From assembly GCA_015232555.1 (NCBI GenBank), contig JADFZJ010000030.1:1-53048 (forward strand): a DNA stretch of 53,048 nucleotides, in the 5' to 3' direction. The position numbers were made by a program, and so were the translations under genes. Positions 1-7,846 of the stretch are shown one piece after another. Below the pieces are notes generated by a model. It saw nothing but the letters and a program-made list of their open reading frames with translations. It did not search any database and had not been told where the DNA came from. The DNA comes from Desulfamplus sp. GTDB lineage: Bacteria > Desulfobacterota > Desulfobacteria > Desulfobacterales > Desulfobacteraceae. How positions within the stretch are numbered: the stretch's first letter is position 1; the number at the start of each line of letters is the position of its first letter.

Positions 1-1
1 T

Positions 2-214
2 TGTTCATGGATAAATCAGGTCGAACAATGGTTCAGCATATTTCAAAGAAAAAGATTCAAATTTGCTGATTTCCCGTCAAAGGAGGCTATGAATCAAGCC
101 ATTATGGATTATATAAATGAGTGGAACGCTCATGCACATCCCTTCAACTGGTCAACAAAGTCAGTAGTAAAAGTTATGGCTCATGCTCCTGAACACTTAA
201 AGATTGCAGCATGA
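2..214 (+). pseudogene. IS630-type transposase, C-terminal fragment cut by the window edge
   Basis: Frame 2 is open from the first base to a TGA and encodes about 70 residues. They begin SWINQVEQWFSIFQRKRFK, continue FADFPSKEAM and end NEWNAHAHPFNWSTKS...PEHLKIAA. This is the C-terminal end of IS630/Tc1-type DDE transposases: the glutamate in NQVEQWFS is the third catalytic acidic residue, and the ending resembles the usual WNxxAxPFxWTxK motif. The rest lies outside the window, so it cannot be told whether the gene is intact. It is listed as a fragment because only the tail is visible. Confidence 0.8.
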
Positions 215-247
215 TTTTGTTCACCTATTTATCTGGAGCTGTATTTA

Positions 248-462
248 GAGCCTGTTTGAAAATCAATTGTAACCCTCAGTTTGCTTTGCAAGTAGTCACA
301 ATTTTTAACATGTTTGCTCAAGTGGAGTCTTTATATTGCAACCTTGTCCGTCTTAATGGATTACTGTTTAGAATCTGCTGGAGTCATAAAAGGCTCTTTT
401 GGCTCTATATTGGTTCGTGAGCAAAGATTTTTACATGTTGCATATAATTTTTAAACAGGCTC
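248..462. mobile_element. MITE-like 215-bp element with 16-bp terminal inverted repeats
   Basis: The left end GAGCCTGTTTGAAAAT (248-263) and the reverse complement of the right end (447-462, GAGCCTGTTTAAAAAT) match at 15 of 16 positions. TTA stands immediately outside both ends, consistent with a 3-bp target duplication. The interior has no convincing gene. Size, termini and duplication fit a miniature inverted-repeat element mobilised by a transposase elsewhere in the genome. Whether the adjacent IS630 fragment is related cannot be told, since IS630 elements normally duplicate TA. Confidence 0.6.
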
Positions 463-522
463 TTAACGTTGTTTTTCCGAGATTTAATATCGGAAGTCCG
501 TATATGATTCCAACTATATATC

Positions 523-1323
523 TTACCAAAGATACAAACTTGATTTTTTATTAAGAATTCTTAATTCAATATATTCAGTACAAGCTGATTGAGCAACACC
601 ATAGCATACATGCAGTGGCAGCAAATGCTCCTCTCTCGGATGGCAATATCTTGCATAGGGAGCATGTTCCCAATTTTCCAATCTGTTAACTCTTTCCGCT
701 TCCTCAATATCCGGGTTTGAACATGTATCAATCAGCCACTGCTCAAATTTTTCATTCATAGTTTTATTATCAGTTGTCTCTTTTTCAAAAAATGCCTTCA
801 TATTATGAAATGAAAAACCTGAACCAATTATCAGCAAGTTATCATAACTTATACTGGATAGAGCATTTCCTATTTTTATATGCTCGGAAGGATTCAGGCT
901 TTTGAGAAGAGATAACTGAATACATGGGATGTCTGCGTTAGGATACATTATTTTAAGAGGCACAAATAATCCGTGATCAAAGCCTCTATGCTCATCCAAT
1001 TTATTTTTTATGCCCCTTTTGCTTAATAATTCTTCTATTTGTCTGGCTAAAAACGGTTCTCCTGGGCATGGATATTTTATACGGTAGGATTCTTCAGGAA
1101 AACCATAATAATCATAAATAAGGGAAGGGGCAGCCGCAGAGGTTATGGTTGTGATTTTCTCTTCCCAGTGGGCACTTATTATAATAATCGCTGATGGTTT
1201 ATTAATTTTTGAAGCTAAATAGTTCAATTTTTCCACCATTTCCTCATGCCCTTTATCACCAAGCAGAGGTAAGGGACCACCTCCATGAGATAAAAATAAT
1301 ACTCTAAGATTTTTATTATTCAT
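523..1323 (-). CDS. LigB/DODA-type extradiol ring-opening dioxygenase (YgiD-like)
   Basis: The 266-residue protein belongs to the class III extradiol dioxygenase superfamily. These enzymes use non-haem iron or zinc to open catechol-like rings; YgiD-type members act on 4,5-DOPA in vitro. Visible metal-site and active-site motifs are SHGGGP (His13), SAHWE (His52), GFDHGLFVPL near residue 115 and HPREEHLLPLHVCYG near 230-240. The length is normal for YgiD. The ATG follows AAGGAGT with good spacing. It stands alone, with the repeat array upstream. An O2-dependent activity would be odd in a strict anaerobe, so the true substrate is unclear. The Memo protein of the AMMECR1-Memo-AmrS group shares this fold, but the motifs here are of the DODA type. 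Confidence 0.85.
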   Translation of the reverse strand: MNNKNLRVLFLSHGGGPLPLLGDKGHEEMVEKLNYLASKINKPSAIIIISAHWEEKITTITSAAAPSLIYDYYGFPEESYRIKYPCPGEPFLARQIEELLSKRGIKNKLDEHRGFDHGLFVPLKIMYPNADIPCIQLSLLKSLNPSEHIKIGNALSSISYDNLLIIGSGFSFHNMKAFFEKETTDNKTMNEKFEQWLIDTCSNPDIEEAERVNRLENWEHAPYARYCHPREEHLLPLHVCYGVAQSACTEYIELRILNKKSSLYLW

Positions 1324-1599
1324 TAAATGGACTCCTTAAAGTCTTGTATGTTACTATGGGTACTACACTCACTACCTTATAGCCATTTATTTTGTAAAAA
1401 TGTCTAATATAGTTTTCCAGAAAAGTATTTTGATTCAACAAACCTTTATTAGTGGAGTATGCAGATATTCTCTATTCTGCCAATAAATTTATACTATGGA
1501 TATTAAAACTCTGAGTATGCAGATATCTGTTTTAAGCATCAAACTTTATTTTATTTTATAAGTATTTAAAAAATAATAATAACAATAAACCGTGTTGAT

Positions 1600-1848
1600 A
1601 TGTTCATAACTACGATAACTATCTTAATTTTATGATAAAAACATATACTAAAAATGTTCATAACTATGTTTATAACGTGTTCATAACTATTGAGTTATGA
1701 ACACACTTTTATAAGATGTTCATAACTCAATAGTTATGAACATACTATGTTCATAACTATGTTCATAACTTAGTCAACTACTTGTATTTTAAGGAAAAAT
1801 GATACACTAAAAATGTTCATAACTTTTGTTTATAACTTTGTTCATAAC
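1600..1848. repeat. Iteron-like array of GTTCATAAC repeats with two hairpins
   Basis: The 9-mer GTTCATAAC starts at 1602, 1656, 1679, 1718, 1749, 1761, 1815 and 1840. It occurs inverted (GTTATGAAC) at 1694 and 1733, and as GTTTATAAC at 1668 and 1828. Several neighbours are 11-13 bp apart, about one helical turn. Forward and inverted copies form two perfect 12-bp-stem, 4-nt-loop hairpins at 1677-1704 and 1716-1743, whose cores are reverse complements of each other. The block 1645-1687 recurs with few changes at 1803-1848. The gap 1324-1866 has no convincing gene. It also holds a 14-bp direct repeat, GAGTATGCAGATAT, at 1455 and 1513. Confidence 0.85.
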
Positions 1849-1866
1849 TTTTTTATTACAGCATAA

Positions 1867-2421
1867 TCAAGACTCTACCCACTCTCTTATTCCTGTAATA
1901 TCAACTTTTTTCCAATTTTCAGATATTCTCTTTTTAATAAAGTTATGAAACAAGATGTCAATAACTTCAAAGAGCCTGTTGTAAAGAAAGACCTTTTCGA
2001 GAACTGCCCCTTCAGTGTCGTCCTCGTTTTCCATTTTTCCAGCAACAGGTGTTTTAAGAGATGTTATCTCCATGCTCTCACCCTTGATGTTGAATCGCCA
2101 CTCATTATCATCAATTCTCAGCACAAGATTCATATCTGTTACAACTCCTCCTTTCTTAAGAGCTGTCTTTCCCTCTTCAAGACCTGCATCATCACCTTTT
2201 ATGGAAATCTTCTCAACAGAGTCATCGCCAAGTGAATTTTCAAGGGCAATGCAGTTGCCTATTTCAAATACAATTGAGTTGCAATCAACTCCAGCCTTTT
2301 CCCAATCAGCTTCTGCTATATTTTTTATATTGATATCATTCTCAATAAGATACCAAAGCCATGTGAGAAACTCATTACCAAGAAATTTATATTTATTATA
2401 ACTTATTGATATATCATGCAT
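1867..2421 (-). CDS. Conserved hypothetical protein coupled to RdgC
   Basis: The 184-residue acidic protein has no catalytic motif that I recognise. Near the N-terminus it carries KFLGNEFLTWLWYLIE, which I associate with proteins encoded beside short RdgC homologues. Its start overlaps the rdgC stop in a TAATG arrangement, indicating translational coupling and probably a shared complex or pathway. E. coli RdgC is one protein of about 300 residues, so this protein may supply what the short RdgC lacks. That is inference. The GTTCATAAC array begins just beyond its stop codon. Confidence 0.7.
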   Translation of the reverse strand: MHDISISYNKYKFLGNEFLTWLWYLIENDINIKNIAEADWEKAGVDCNSIVFEIGNCIALENSLGDDSVEKISIKGDDAGLEEGKTALKKGGVVTDMNLVLRIDDNEWRFNIKGESMEITSLKTPVAGKMENEDDTEGAVLEKVFLYNRLFEVIDILFHNFIKKRISENWKKVDITGIREWVES

Positions 2422-3059
2422 TAGATATCATCTCCCATTACCTTGCCACGGTTGACATTAGCAGGAGCCAAGTTCAAGACCATATCCCGTTCTTCATCAG
2501 AAAACTTTTCAGAACCCTCAATAATTGTGAACGGAAAGAGTCTTATTAGCCTAAGTTTGAATGATTTTGTAAACATAGTTTCAAGCTCTTCATTTGCCGC
2601 TTTCTGGGTTGAGAAGAAGAGAACCTGTTGAGCTTCATGATTCCACAGAACATCATATATATTCGGTGTAGATGGCATCTGACGCATAAGTTTATCTGTC
2701 ACATTCTCCTTTATCTCGGTCTTTTCATTTTTTGAGAGAAACTGCCGCCCCTCCTCTTTAAGTTTCCTTTGAACTTCTATAGAGATATGTTTTTGAATAA
2801 TCTTTGAAGGGACACTTTTCTTGTCTATTCTGAGAGAGAAGAGAAAGAAATCTCCAAATGTAAATGTGAATTTTTCAAAATCAGGATTGAAATTGCTCTC
2901 AAATGGTGTCCATCCCATTGTAATTTCTGCATATTCATCCTCAATTGTGGTGATTGCGTTTTGTTTTAGTCCAGCGTGTATGGTCTCCATGACATTCTCT
3001 TCAATCTTTCCATCTACCCTGTACCTTGCAACAGATACGCTTGATGACAACAAACCCAT
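2421..3059 (-). CDS. rdgC: Short RdgC-like recombination-associated protein
   Basis: The 212-residue product begins MGLLSSSVSVARYRVDG and contains FSLRIDKKSVPSKIIQ, then QRKLKEEGRQFLSKNEKTEI and NHEAQQVLFFST. These match the LRxDxxxVP and RKLxxxEKxxL pattern of the RdgC family. RdgC forms a ring that binds double-stranded DNA and restrains RecA. The protein is about 90 residues shorter than E. coli RdgC. CGGAG lies 9 nt before the ATG. It sits 33 nt downstream of cca on the same strand and overlaps the next gene by one base (TAATG). The assignment rests on motif resemblance only. Confidence 0.72.
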   Translation of the reverse strand: MGLLSSSVSVARYRVDGKIEENVMETIHAGLKQNAITTIEDEYAEITMGWTPFESNFNPDFEKFTFTFGDFFLFSLRIDKKSVPSKIIQKHISIEVQRKLKEEGRQFLSKNEKTEIKENVTDKLMRQMPSTPNIYDVLWNHEAQQVLFFSTQKAANEELETMFTKSFKLRLIRLFPFTIIEGSEKFSDEERDMVLNLAPANVNRGKVMGDDI

Positions 3060-3092
3060 AAATAAATACTCCGGTTTAATTTTAGTTAATGA

Positions 3093-4574
3093 TTATATTG
3101 TAGCCTTTATTGCTGCTAATTGAGGTTTAAGAGAGTTACAGGCAATATTGAGATATTGAATGACAAGTTCTCTTAGTGCCTCAAAATTGTTCAAAGATGG
3201 TTCATCAATTACGCACTCAAACAGATAATTCATAACCCTACCAACCTCGGGACCTGGAGTGATATTGAGAATTTCCATTACATCATGTCCTGAAATGGCA
3301 AGGTCTTTGATAGAGAGTGGCAGTTTCCCACCCTTTAGTTGACCATTTGTAAGCTCGCTCCAAATTTTTCCTACCCTAAGCCTGATATCTGACCTGTTAT
3401 AAGGGTGTTTTGCCAAATTAGCAGCTTTATCAGCAATTCTCATCTGCATAAATGTCTGCCATTTAACATCATGCTCTTTTAAAAACGCTAAAAGCCTTCT
3501 TACAGCCTTTGGCGTAGAATCTGGAGTAAGGGGGCGCATGTGGGTTCTGATTACAGCTTCAATAAATTTAATCTCTTCAATGCTGAATCTTAGATTTTTA
3601 AGATCATAAATTACAGCATCAACCATCTTTTCATGTTCAGGAAATGTTATCTGACCATCTTTTATCTGTGCTGCATCATATTTACCTGCATCGTGAAGAT
3701 ATCCTGCAAGACGTAAAATTGGATTACGAGCAGACAGAGCATCACCTGTGAGAAGACAGTGTTCTAAAACGCTCTCTCCGTGATGAGGTCCACCATCAAG
3801 ATTGTCACAACGGGCAAGAGATGGAAATATCAGCTCAAGAACTCCTGCACTATGAAGAGCCTTGAAAAAGAGAGATGGCTTTTTATGGGACATTGCCTTT
3901 AGAATTTCATACCGTATTCTCTCTGGTGAGACATAGCCATTGATATTAGTATTATAAATTGTAATATTTTTATTGTCAGTATTGCTATTTTTATTGCTGC
4001 TGTATGTAGTTGTAAGATGACGGTACCTAATAATACTATCTAAAGCCAAATCATCAATATTACCGTTAATTAAAGATGCAAATCTGCACGCTCTGACCAT
4101 TCTCAACGGGTCTTCTAATATTCTGTCATCAGGCGAACCTGTAAATCTGATAATCTTGTCTGTAATATCTTTTCTGCCGTCAAAAGGATCAATAAGCATT
4201 CCTGAAAGCGGATCAAAAGCCATGCTGTTAATTGTAATATCTCTACAGGCAAGATCGCATTCAGGAAAATTATCCATATCTGAATCAGAACGGCATGATG
4301 CAACCTCAATGCCGTTCACCATACAGATAGCAAACGCTTTTCCAACTTTTTTTACTCGTTCTCCTGAAAAGATTCTTATAATTTCGTCCGTAGGTGCATT
4401 GGTAAGAATATCAAAATCTGAGGGTTTATGGTCTTGTCCCACCATCACCATATCTCTTACAACACCACCGACAAAAAATGCTTTGAACCCTTCTTTGGCT
4501 AATCTTTTTACAATATCAAGACTTATGTTCTGACTATCAGATATGCTTATTTTCACTGCTCTTGCCAGTTCCAT
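3093..4574 (-). CDS. cca: CCA tRNA nucleotidyltransferase / poly(A) polymerase family, HD domain
   Basis: This class II nucleotidyltransferase adds or repairs the 3' CCA of tRNA; poly(A) polymerase is the close alternative. Visible motifs are FFVGGVVRDMV (residues 33-43), catalytic PSDFDIL (Asp53, Asp55), RDITINSMAFDP, DPLRMVRACRFAS, and an HD domain with YLHDAGK near residue 292 followed by IRTHMRPLTP. The 493 residues exceed the usual 400-450, partly through an Asn/Ser/Thr-rich insert near 186-208 that breaks the link to the VSPERIRYE motif. The ATG overlaps ubiX by 22 nt and lacks a clear ribosome site. A GTG at 4556 would give a GTGA overlap instead. Confidence 0.88.
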   Translation of the reverse strand: MELARAVKISISDSQNISLDIVKRLAKEGFKAFFVGGVVRDMVMVGQDHKPSDFDILTNAPTDEIIRIFSGERVKKVGKAFAICMVNGIEVASCRSDSDMDNFPECDLACRDITINSMAFDPLSGMLIDPFDGRKDITDKIIRFTGSPDDRILEDPLRMVRACRFASLINGNIDDLALDSIIRYRHLTTTYSSNKNSNTDNKNITIYNTNINGYVSPERIRYEILKAMSHKKPSLFFKALHSAGVLELIFPSLARCDNLDGGPHHGESVLEHCLLTGDALSARNPILRLAGYLHDAGKYDAAQIKDGQITFPEHEKMVDAVIYDLKNLRFSIEEIKFIEAVIRTHMRPLTPDSTPKAVRRLLAFLKEHDVKWQTFMQMRIADKAANLAKHPYNRSDIRLRVGKIWSELTNGQLKGGKLPLSIKDLAISGHDVMEILNITPGPEVGRVMNYLFECVIDEPSLNNFEALRELVIQYLNIACNSLKPQLAAIKATI

Positions 4575-5164
4575 CTTTGAACAAGATTATGTTCAAATCC
4601 AAAGTGATCTAAAATTCTTGCAACTACAGTATCGCAAAGCTGCTCAATTGTTGATGGGAATGTGTAGAAAGACGGAGACGGAGGCATAATGGTTGCACCT
4701 GCTCTGCATAATCTTGTCATGTTTTCGAGGTGAATGAGGTTCAATGGGGTCTCACGGGGAAGAAGTATCAAAGGTCGTTTCTCTTTAAGACAGACATCTG
4801 CAGAACGGGTGATAAGATTATCTGCCATGCCTGATGCAATTGCTGCAAGGGTTTTCATAGAACATGGAGCGATTGCCATGCCATTATGTATAAATGATCC
4901 ACTTGCAGGGGCAGCACAAGCCTCATGTTGAGTGAAAACTTCAAGAGTAGAAGATTCATGAAAAACAGCCCCTTCAAGCGTAAGAAAATCTTTAAAAGAG
5001 CTTTGCCCATTAAATATTGTCTCATGTTCTAAAACCCTTAAACCTCCGTCTGAAATAATAACCATTAAATGGCATGGTTGTTCAATCAGTGCCTTTATCA
5101 GCCTTATCCCATAAATCGAACCAGATGCACCGCAGATAGCTACGATATACTTTTTTATATTCAT
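4553..5164 (-). CDS. ubiX: Flavin prenyltransferase UbiX
   Basis: The 203-residue UbiX/Pad1 family enzyme prenylates FMN to make the prenyl-FMN cofactor used by UbiD-type decarboxylases. It shows the N-terminal flavin motif ICGASGSIYGIRL, then IAPCSMKTLAAIASG, SADVCLKEKRPLILLPRETPL and ATIMPPSPSFY, all canonical, and has normal length. It is followed by cca with a short overlap and preceded by the thiolase-like gene and ubiA, suggesting a quinone-related transcription unit. No ubiD partner is present in the window. Confidence 0.93.
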   Translation of the reverse strand: MNIKKYIVAICGASGSIYGIRLIKALIEQPCHLMVIISDGGLRVLEHETIFNGQSSFKDFLTLEGAVFHESSTLEVFTQHEACAAPASGSFIHNGMAIAPCSMKTLAAIASGMADNLITRSADVCLKEKRPLILLPRETPLNLIHLENMTRLCRAGATIMPPSPSFYTFPSTIEQLCDTVVARILDHFGFEHNLVQRWNWQEQ

Positions 5165-5293
5165 TGTGTTTTTACCCTATACCATCATTTGTTAAATTAA
5201 ATAATTTTGCTTTTTCCATCGTTTTTACTCCAAACTGTATTAGCTGTTAGATAAAAACCTCATTATTGCCATTCTCATAACTATTGTTTAACT

Positions 5294-6796
5294 TTATTCA
5301 AGAATAGCCAAATTTTGATCATGAGTATTACTATACTTCAGGATAACTGTTGCTCCTACCTGATTCTGAGACTCTAATAGATAAAATATATCCTTCTGTT
5401 CTGGATTATTTTGTGCGATAAACCTGAGTCCATTCTCCATTTTTCCATATATAATTGCATAAGATGGAGAGCCATCTTTTGAATGAACAACTGTGTATGT
5501 TTCTATAATCCCTCTTCCTGAAGCTTTATCCAGAATATCAACTGGTGGATTTCCAACCTTAGGCTCTTTTTCATCTTCGAGATCATGATATGCAATCTCT
5601 ATCTCATTAGGTTCTGAGCTGTATATCCCTGCGGCATGTTTGTGCATAAACCACCCAAGTGAGGTTACCATCCCATTCCCGACTTTTCCGCTTTCAATGG
5701 CATCTGCAAGAGTTGCCACGGCGTGAAGACTGTAGTTGTTTCCAGGTCCGCCAAAGAAACCGAGACCGCCAGTCAGAGTGAGTGTTCTTGGATCATCATC
5801 ATTAAGTTTGAGCATCTTTTGGGCAATACTTACCGACGAGGGAAAGCAACTGTAAATATCAAAACAGTCAATATCGTCCAATGATAGATTGGATCGAAGA
5901 AGAGCCTTATCAACAGATGCCTTTAAAGGCAGGCTTGAGGTAAAATCTGACTTTTCAATGAGAAAACGCTGTCGATCCTCTGTATATCCTCCGCCGAGAA
6001 AATAGACAGGATTTTTACCTCTTGCTCTGTATTGCTTTGCATTATCTTCTGCCATTAGCAATATGGCTGCCCCCATATCAACACTGACAAGCGGATTCAT
6101 TAATTTTGTATACGGAAATGCTATGAATCTGTTTGATGGAGAGGGAGTTGAAATCTCTTCAATAGTTCGAGGAATATGGTTCCATGAGTTCGTATGGTTT
6201 ACCCCGACTCTGCTGAAATTTGCCCACATTACTCCTATCTTCTCCATATATGGTGTAATCGCAAGCCCTGATTCTGCCCAAAGAGCGGTCTCATAGAGCG
6301 GAAAACCGTGAATTGGCAGTATCATTCCATGACGTTCCTCTGTCTTTGTGGCTCCGATTATATCATCACCATTATAGTCTTCAGGAAAACCCTGAAAAAG
6401 GCGGTTTCCCTGAAGGTTTTTACTCTTATCTCTGTGGTAGTAGGTTTCTGCACCTGCAATGAGAACACTGTCCAGTTCCCCTCGGGCGATCATTCCGGCA
6501 GCCTTGTTAATAAGAGATTGGGGAGAGTTACCGCCGATATTTGATGTCATGAAAAATCGTGGTGACAGACTCATCCTGTCAATAAGAGAGCGGTGAGCGG
6601 CATCGTAATATCTGCTCATCACCTTAACCACCATCACTCCGTCAAGGTTACGCTGTGCATCAAATGAGCCTGTCATCTCAAAGGCTTTGCAAGAGGCTTC
6701 TGCCATGAGTTCAACAGGTTCACGGAGTCTCTCATATGATTCATGTTTTGTCTGGGTAACCTCTCCCCATCCTGCCAGAACAACACGTTTATTCAT
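5294..6796 (-). CDS. Thiolase-like protein (SCP-x/acetyl-CoA acetyltransferase-like) with C-terminal OB-like domain
   Basis: I chose the ATG at 6796 because GGAG lies 7 nt upstream; it gives 500 residues starting MNKRVVLAGWGEVTQTK. A longer reading to 6850 has no ribosome site. The thiolase fold shows in DGVMVVKVM, IARGELDSVLIAGAETYY, FDIYSCFPSSVSIAQ and GGLGFFGGPGNNYSLHAVA, followed by a C-terminal segment with ETYTVVHSKDGSPSYAIIYG. Where SCP-x thiolases carry the nucleophilic Cys, this protein reads SNIGGNSPQSLI with no Cys. It may therefore not be a classical thiolase. It sits between ubiA and ubiX; substrate unknown. Confidence 0.75.
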   Translation of the reverse strand: MNKRVVLAGWGEVTQTKHESYERLREPVELMAEASCKAFEMTGSFDAQRNLDGVMVVKVMSRYYDAAHRSLIDRMSLSPRFFMTSNIGGNSPQSLINKAAGMIARGELDSVLIAGAETYYHRDKSKNLQGNRLFQGFPEDYNGDDIIGATKTEERHGMILPIHGFPLYETALWAESGLAITPYMEKIGVMWANFSRVGVNHTNSWNHIPRTIEEISTPSPSNRFIAFPYTKLMNPLVSVDMGAAILLMAEDNAKQYRARGKNPVYFLGGGYTEDRQRFLIEKSDFTSSLPLKASVDKALLRSNLSLDDIDCFDIYSCFPSSVSIAQKMLKLNDDDPRTLTLTGGLGFFGGPGNNYSLHAVATLADAIESGKVGNGMVTSLGWFMHKHAAGIYSSEPNEIEIAYHDLEDEKEPKVGNPPVDILDKASGRGIIETYTVVHSKDGSPSYAIIYGKMENGLRFIAQNNPEQKDIFYLLESQNQVGATVILKYSNTHDQNLAILE

Positions 6797-6868
6797 CATT
6801 TTTCTCCATTTTCTGGGCATATTTTGATGTTTTTGAGTAGTAATAAGCACTTTAATTTAATCGTATTT

Positions 6869-7765
6869 TTATAATAATCTGATAATTGCCTGTACAACCA
6901 CGCCGATAAACAGCATAACTGAGACAAGGCTGTTTATGTTGAAAAAGGCAATATCAATCTTTTCGAGATTATCAGGTCTTACGATACGATGTTCTGCAAT
7001 CAAAAGCAGACCAATTACAATCAGAAATAGAAAAAAAACGGGGTGCATTCCATAAGTGACGTGCATACACACAAGGAAAATAAAGGTCATAAGATGAAGC
7101 AGTGAGGAAACGATCATTGATTTTACAGCACCAAGTTTTGCAGGCATTGAAAAAAGTTGATTCTCCCTGTCAAAATCAATATCTTGACAGGCGTAAAGAA
7201 TATCAAATCCTGCGATGTAAGTCATCAATGCCAAGGTAAGAAAGGTAACACTCAATGATAAAGAGCCAGTAAGTGCTATCCACGCTCCAGCAGGTGCTAA
7301 GGATATGGCAAACCCAAGATAGAGATGACAATATTTTGTGAACCGTTTTGTCACTGAATAGAATAGAAGAAAAAATAGAACTGGAAAAGAGAGAATAAAG
7401 CAGAGTCGTCCAAGCATTGCAGCAGCGAAGATAAAAAGAGCAGAAGAGCCAGCAACAAAAAGTGCAGCATCTTTGCGGGTTAAAAGCCCTGAAGGAATTT
7501 CACGGATAATAGTTCTGGGATTTTTTGAGTCAATATCAGCATCAGCTATCCTGTTAAAGCCCATTGCAGCGGATCTTGCTCCAACCATAGCCAAAAGAAT
7601 CCAGATTAAATCTGATAGCACAACATCATGATCTCTTGATGCCATGACAACAGCAGATAGGGCAAATGGCAGAGCAAAAATGGTATGAGAAAATTTTATC
7701 ATCCTGCCATATATTAAGATTCTCTGTTGCAAATTAAGAGTGATATTTTTGATACTTAATAGCAT
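6869..7765 (-). CDS. UbiA-family prenyltransferase (4-hydroxybenzoate polyprenyltransferase / MqnP-like)
   Basis: This integral membrane enzyme transfers a polyprenyl chain to an aromatic acid during quinone synthesis. The first Asp-rich motif is NRIADADIDSKNPRT and the second is DILYACQDIDFDRE; several hydrophobic helices follow. KFSHTIFALPFALSAVVMA is typical of the UbiA/MqnP branch that works with UbiX. I prefer the ATG at 7765 (298 residues) over the upstream TTG at 7783 because GGA lies 9 nt before it. Together with ubiX this suggests menaquinone formation, possibly by the futalosine route, but no mqnABCD genes are present. Confidence 0.88.
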   Translation of the reverse strand: MLLSIKNITLNLQQRILIYGRMIKFSHTIFALPFALSAVVMASRDHDVVLSDLIWILLAMVGARSAAMGFNRIADADIDSKNPRTIIREIPSGLLTRKDAALFVAGSSALFIFAAAMLGRLCFILSFPVLFFLLFYSVTKRFTKYCHLYLGFAISLAPAGAWIALTGSLSLSVTFLTLALMTYIAGFDILYACQDIDFDRENQLFSMPAKLGAVKSMIVSSLLHLMTFIFLVCMHVTYGMHPVFFLFLIVIGLLLIAEHRIVRPDNLEKIDIAFFNINSLVSVMLFIGVVVQAIIRLL

Positions 7766-7846
7766 ATTCTCAATTCCAATCAACTGACTGGCAGCAAACT
7801 GTGGGGAATTGTACTTTAAAAATGATTAAAAACGTCATAATTGAAT

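Noticed and set aside
211-420. 69-codon plus-strand ORF after the transposase end
   Set aside because: It runs through the MITE-like element, has no ribosome site and looks like no protein.
1600-1848. CRISPR array
   Set aside because: The repeats are only 9 bp with irregular spacing and inverted copies, and no cas genes are nearby.
1324-1866. Replication origin
   Set aside because: No DnaA-box cluster (TTATCCACA) and no dnaA, rep or par gene is present; the repeats alone do not show it.
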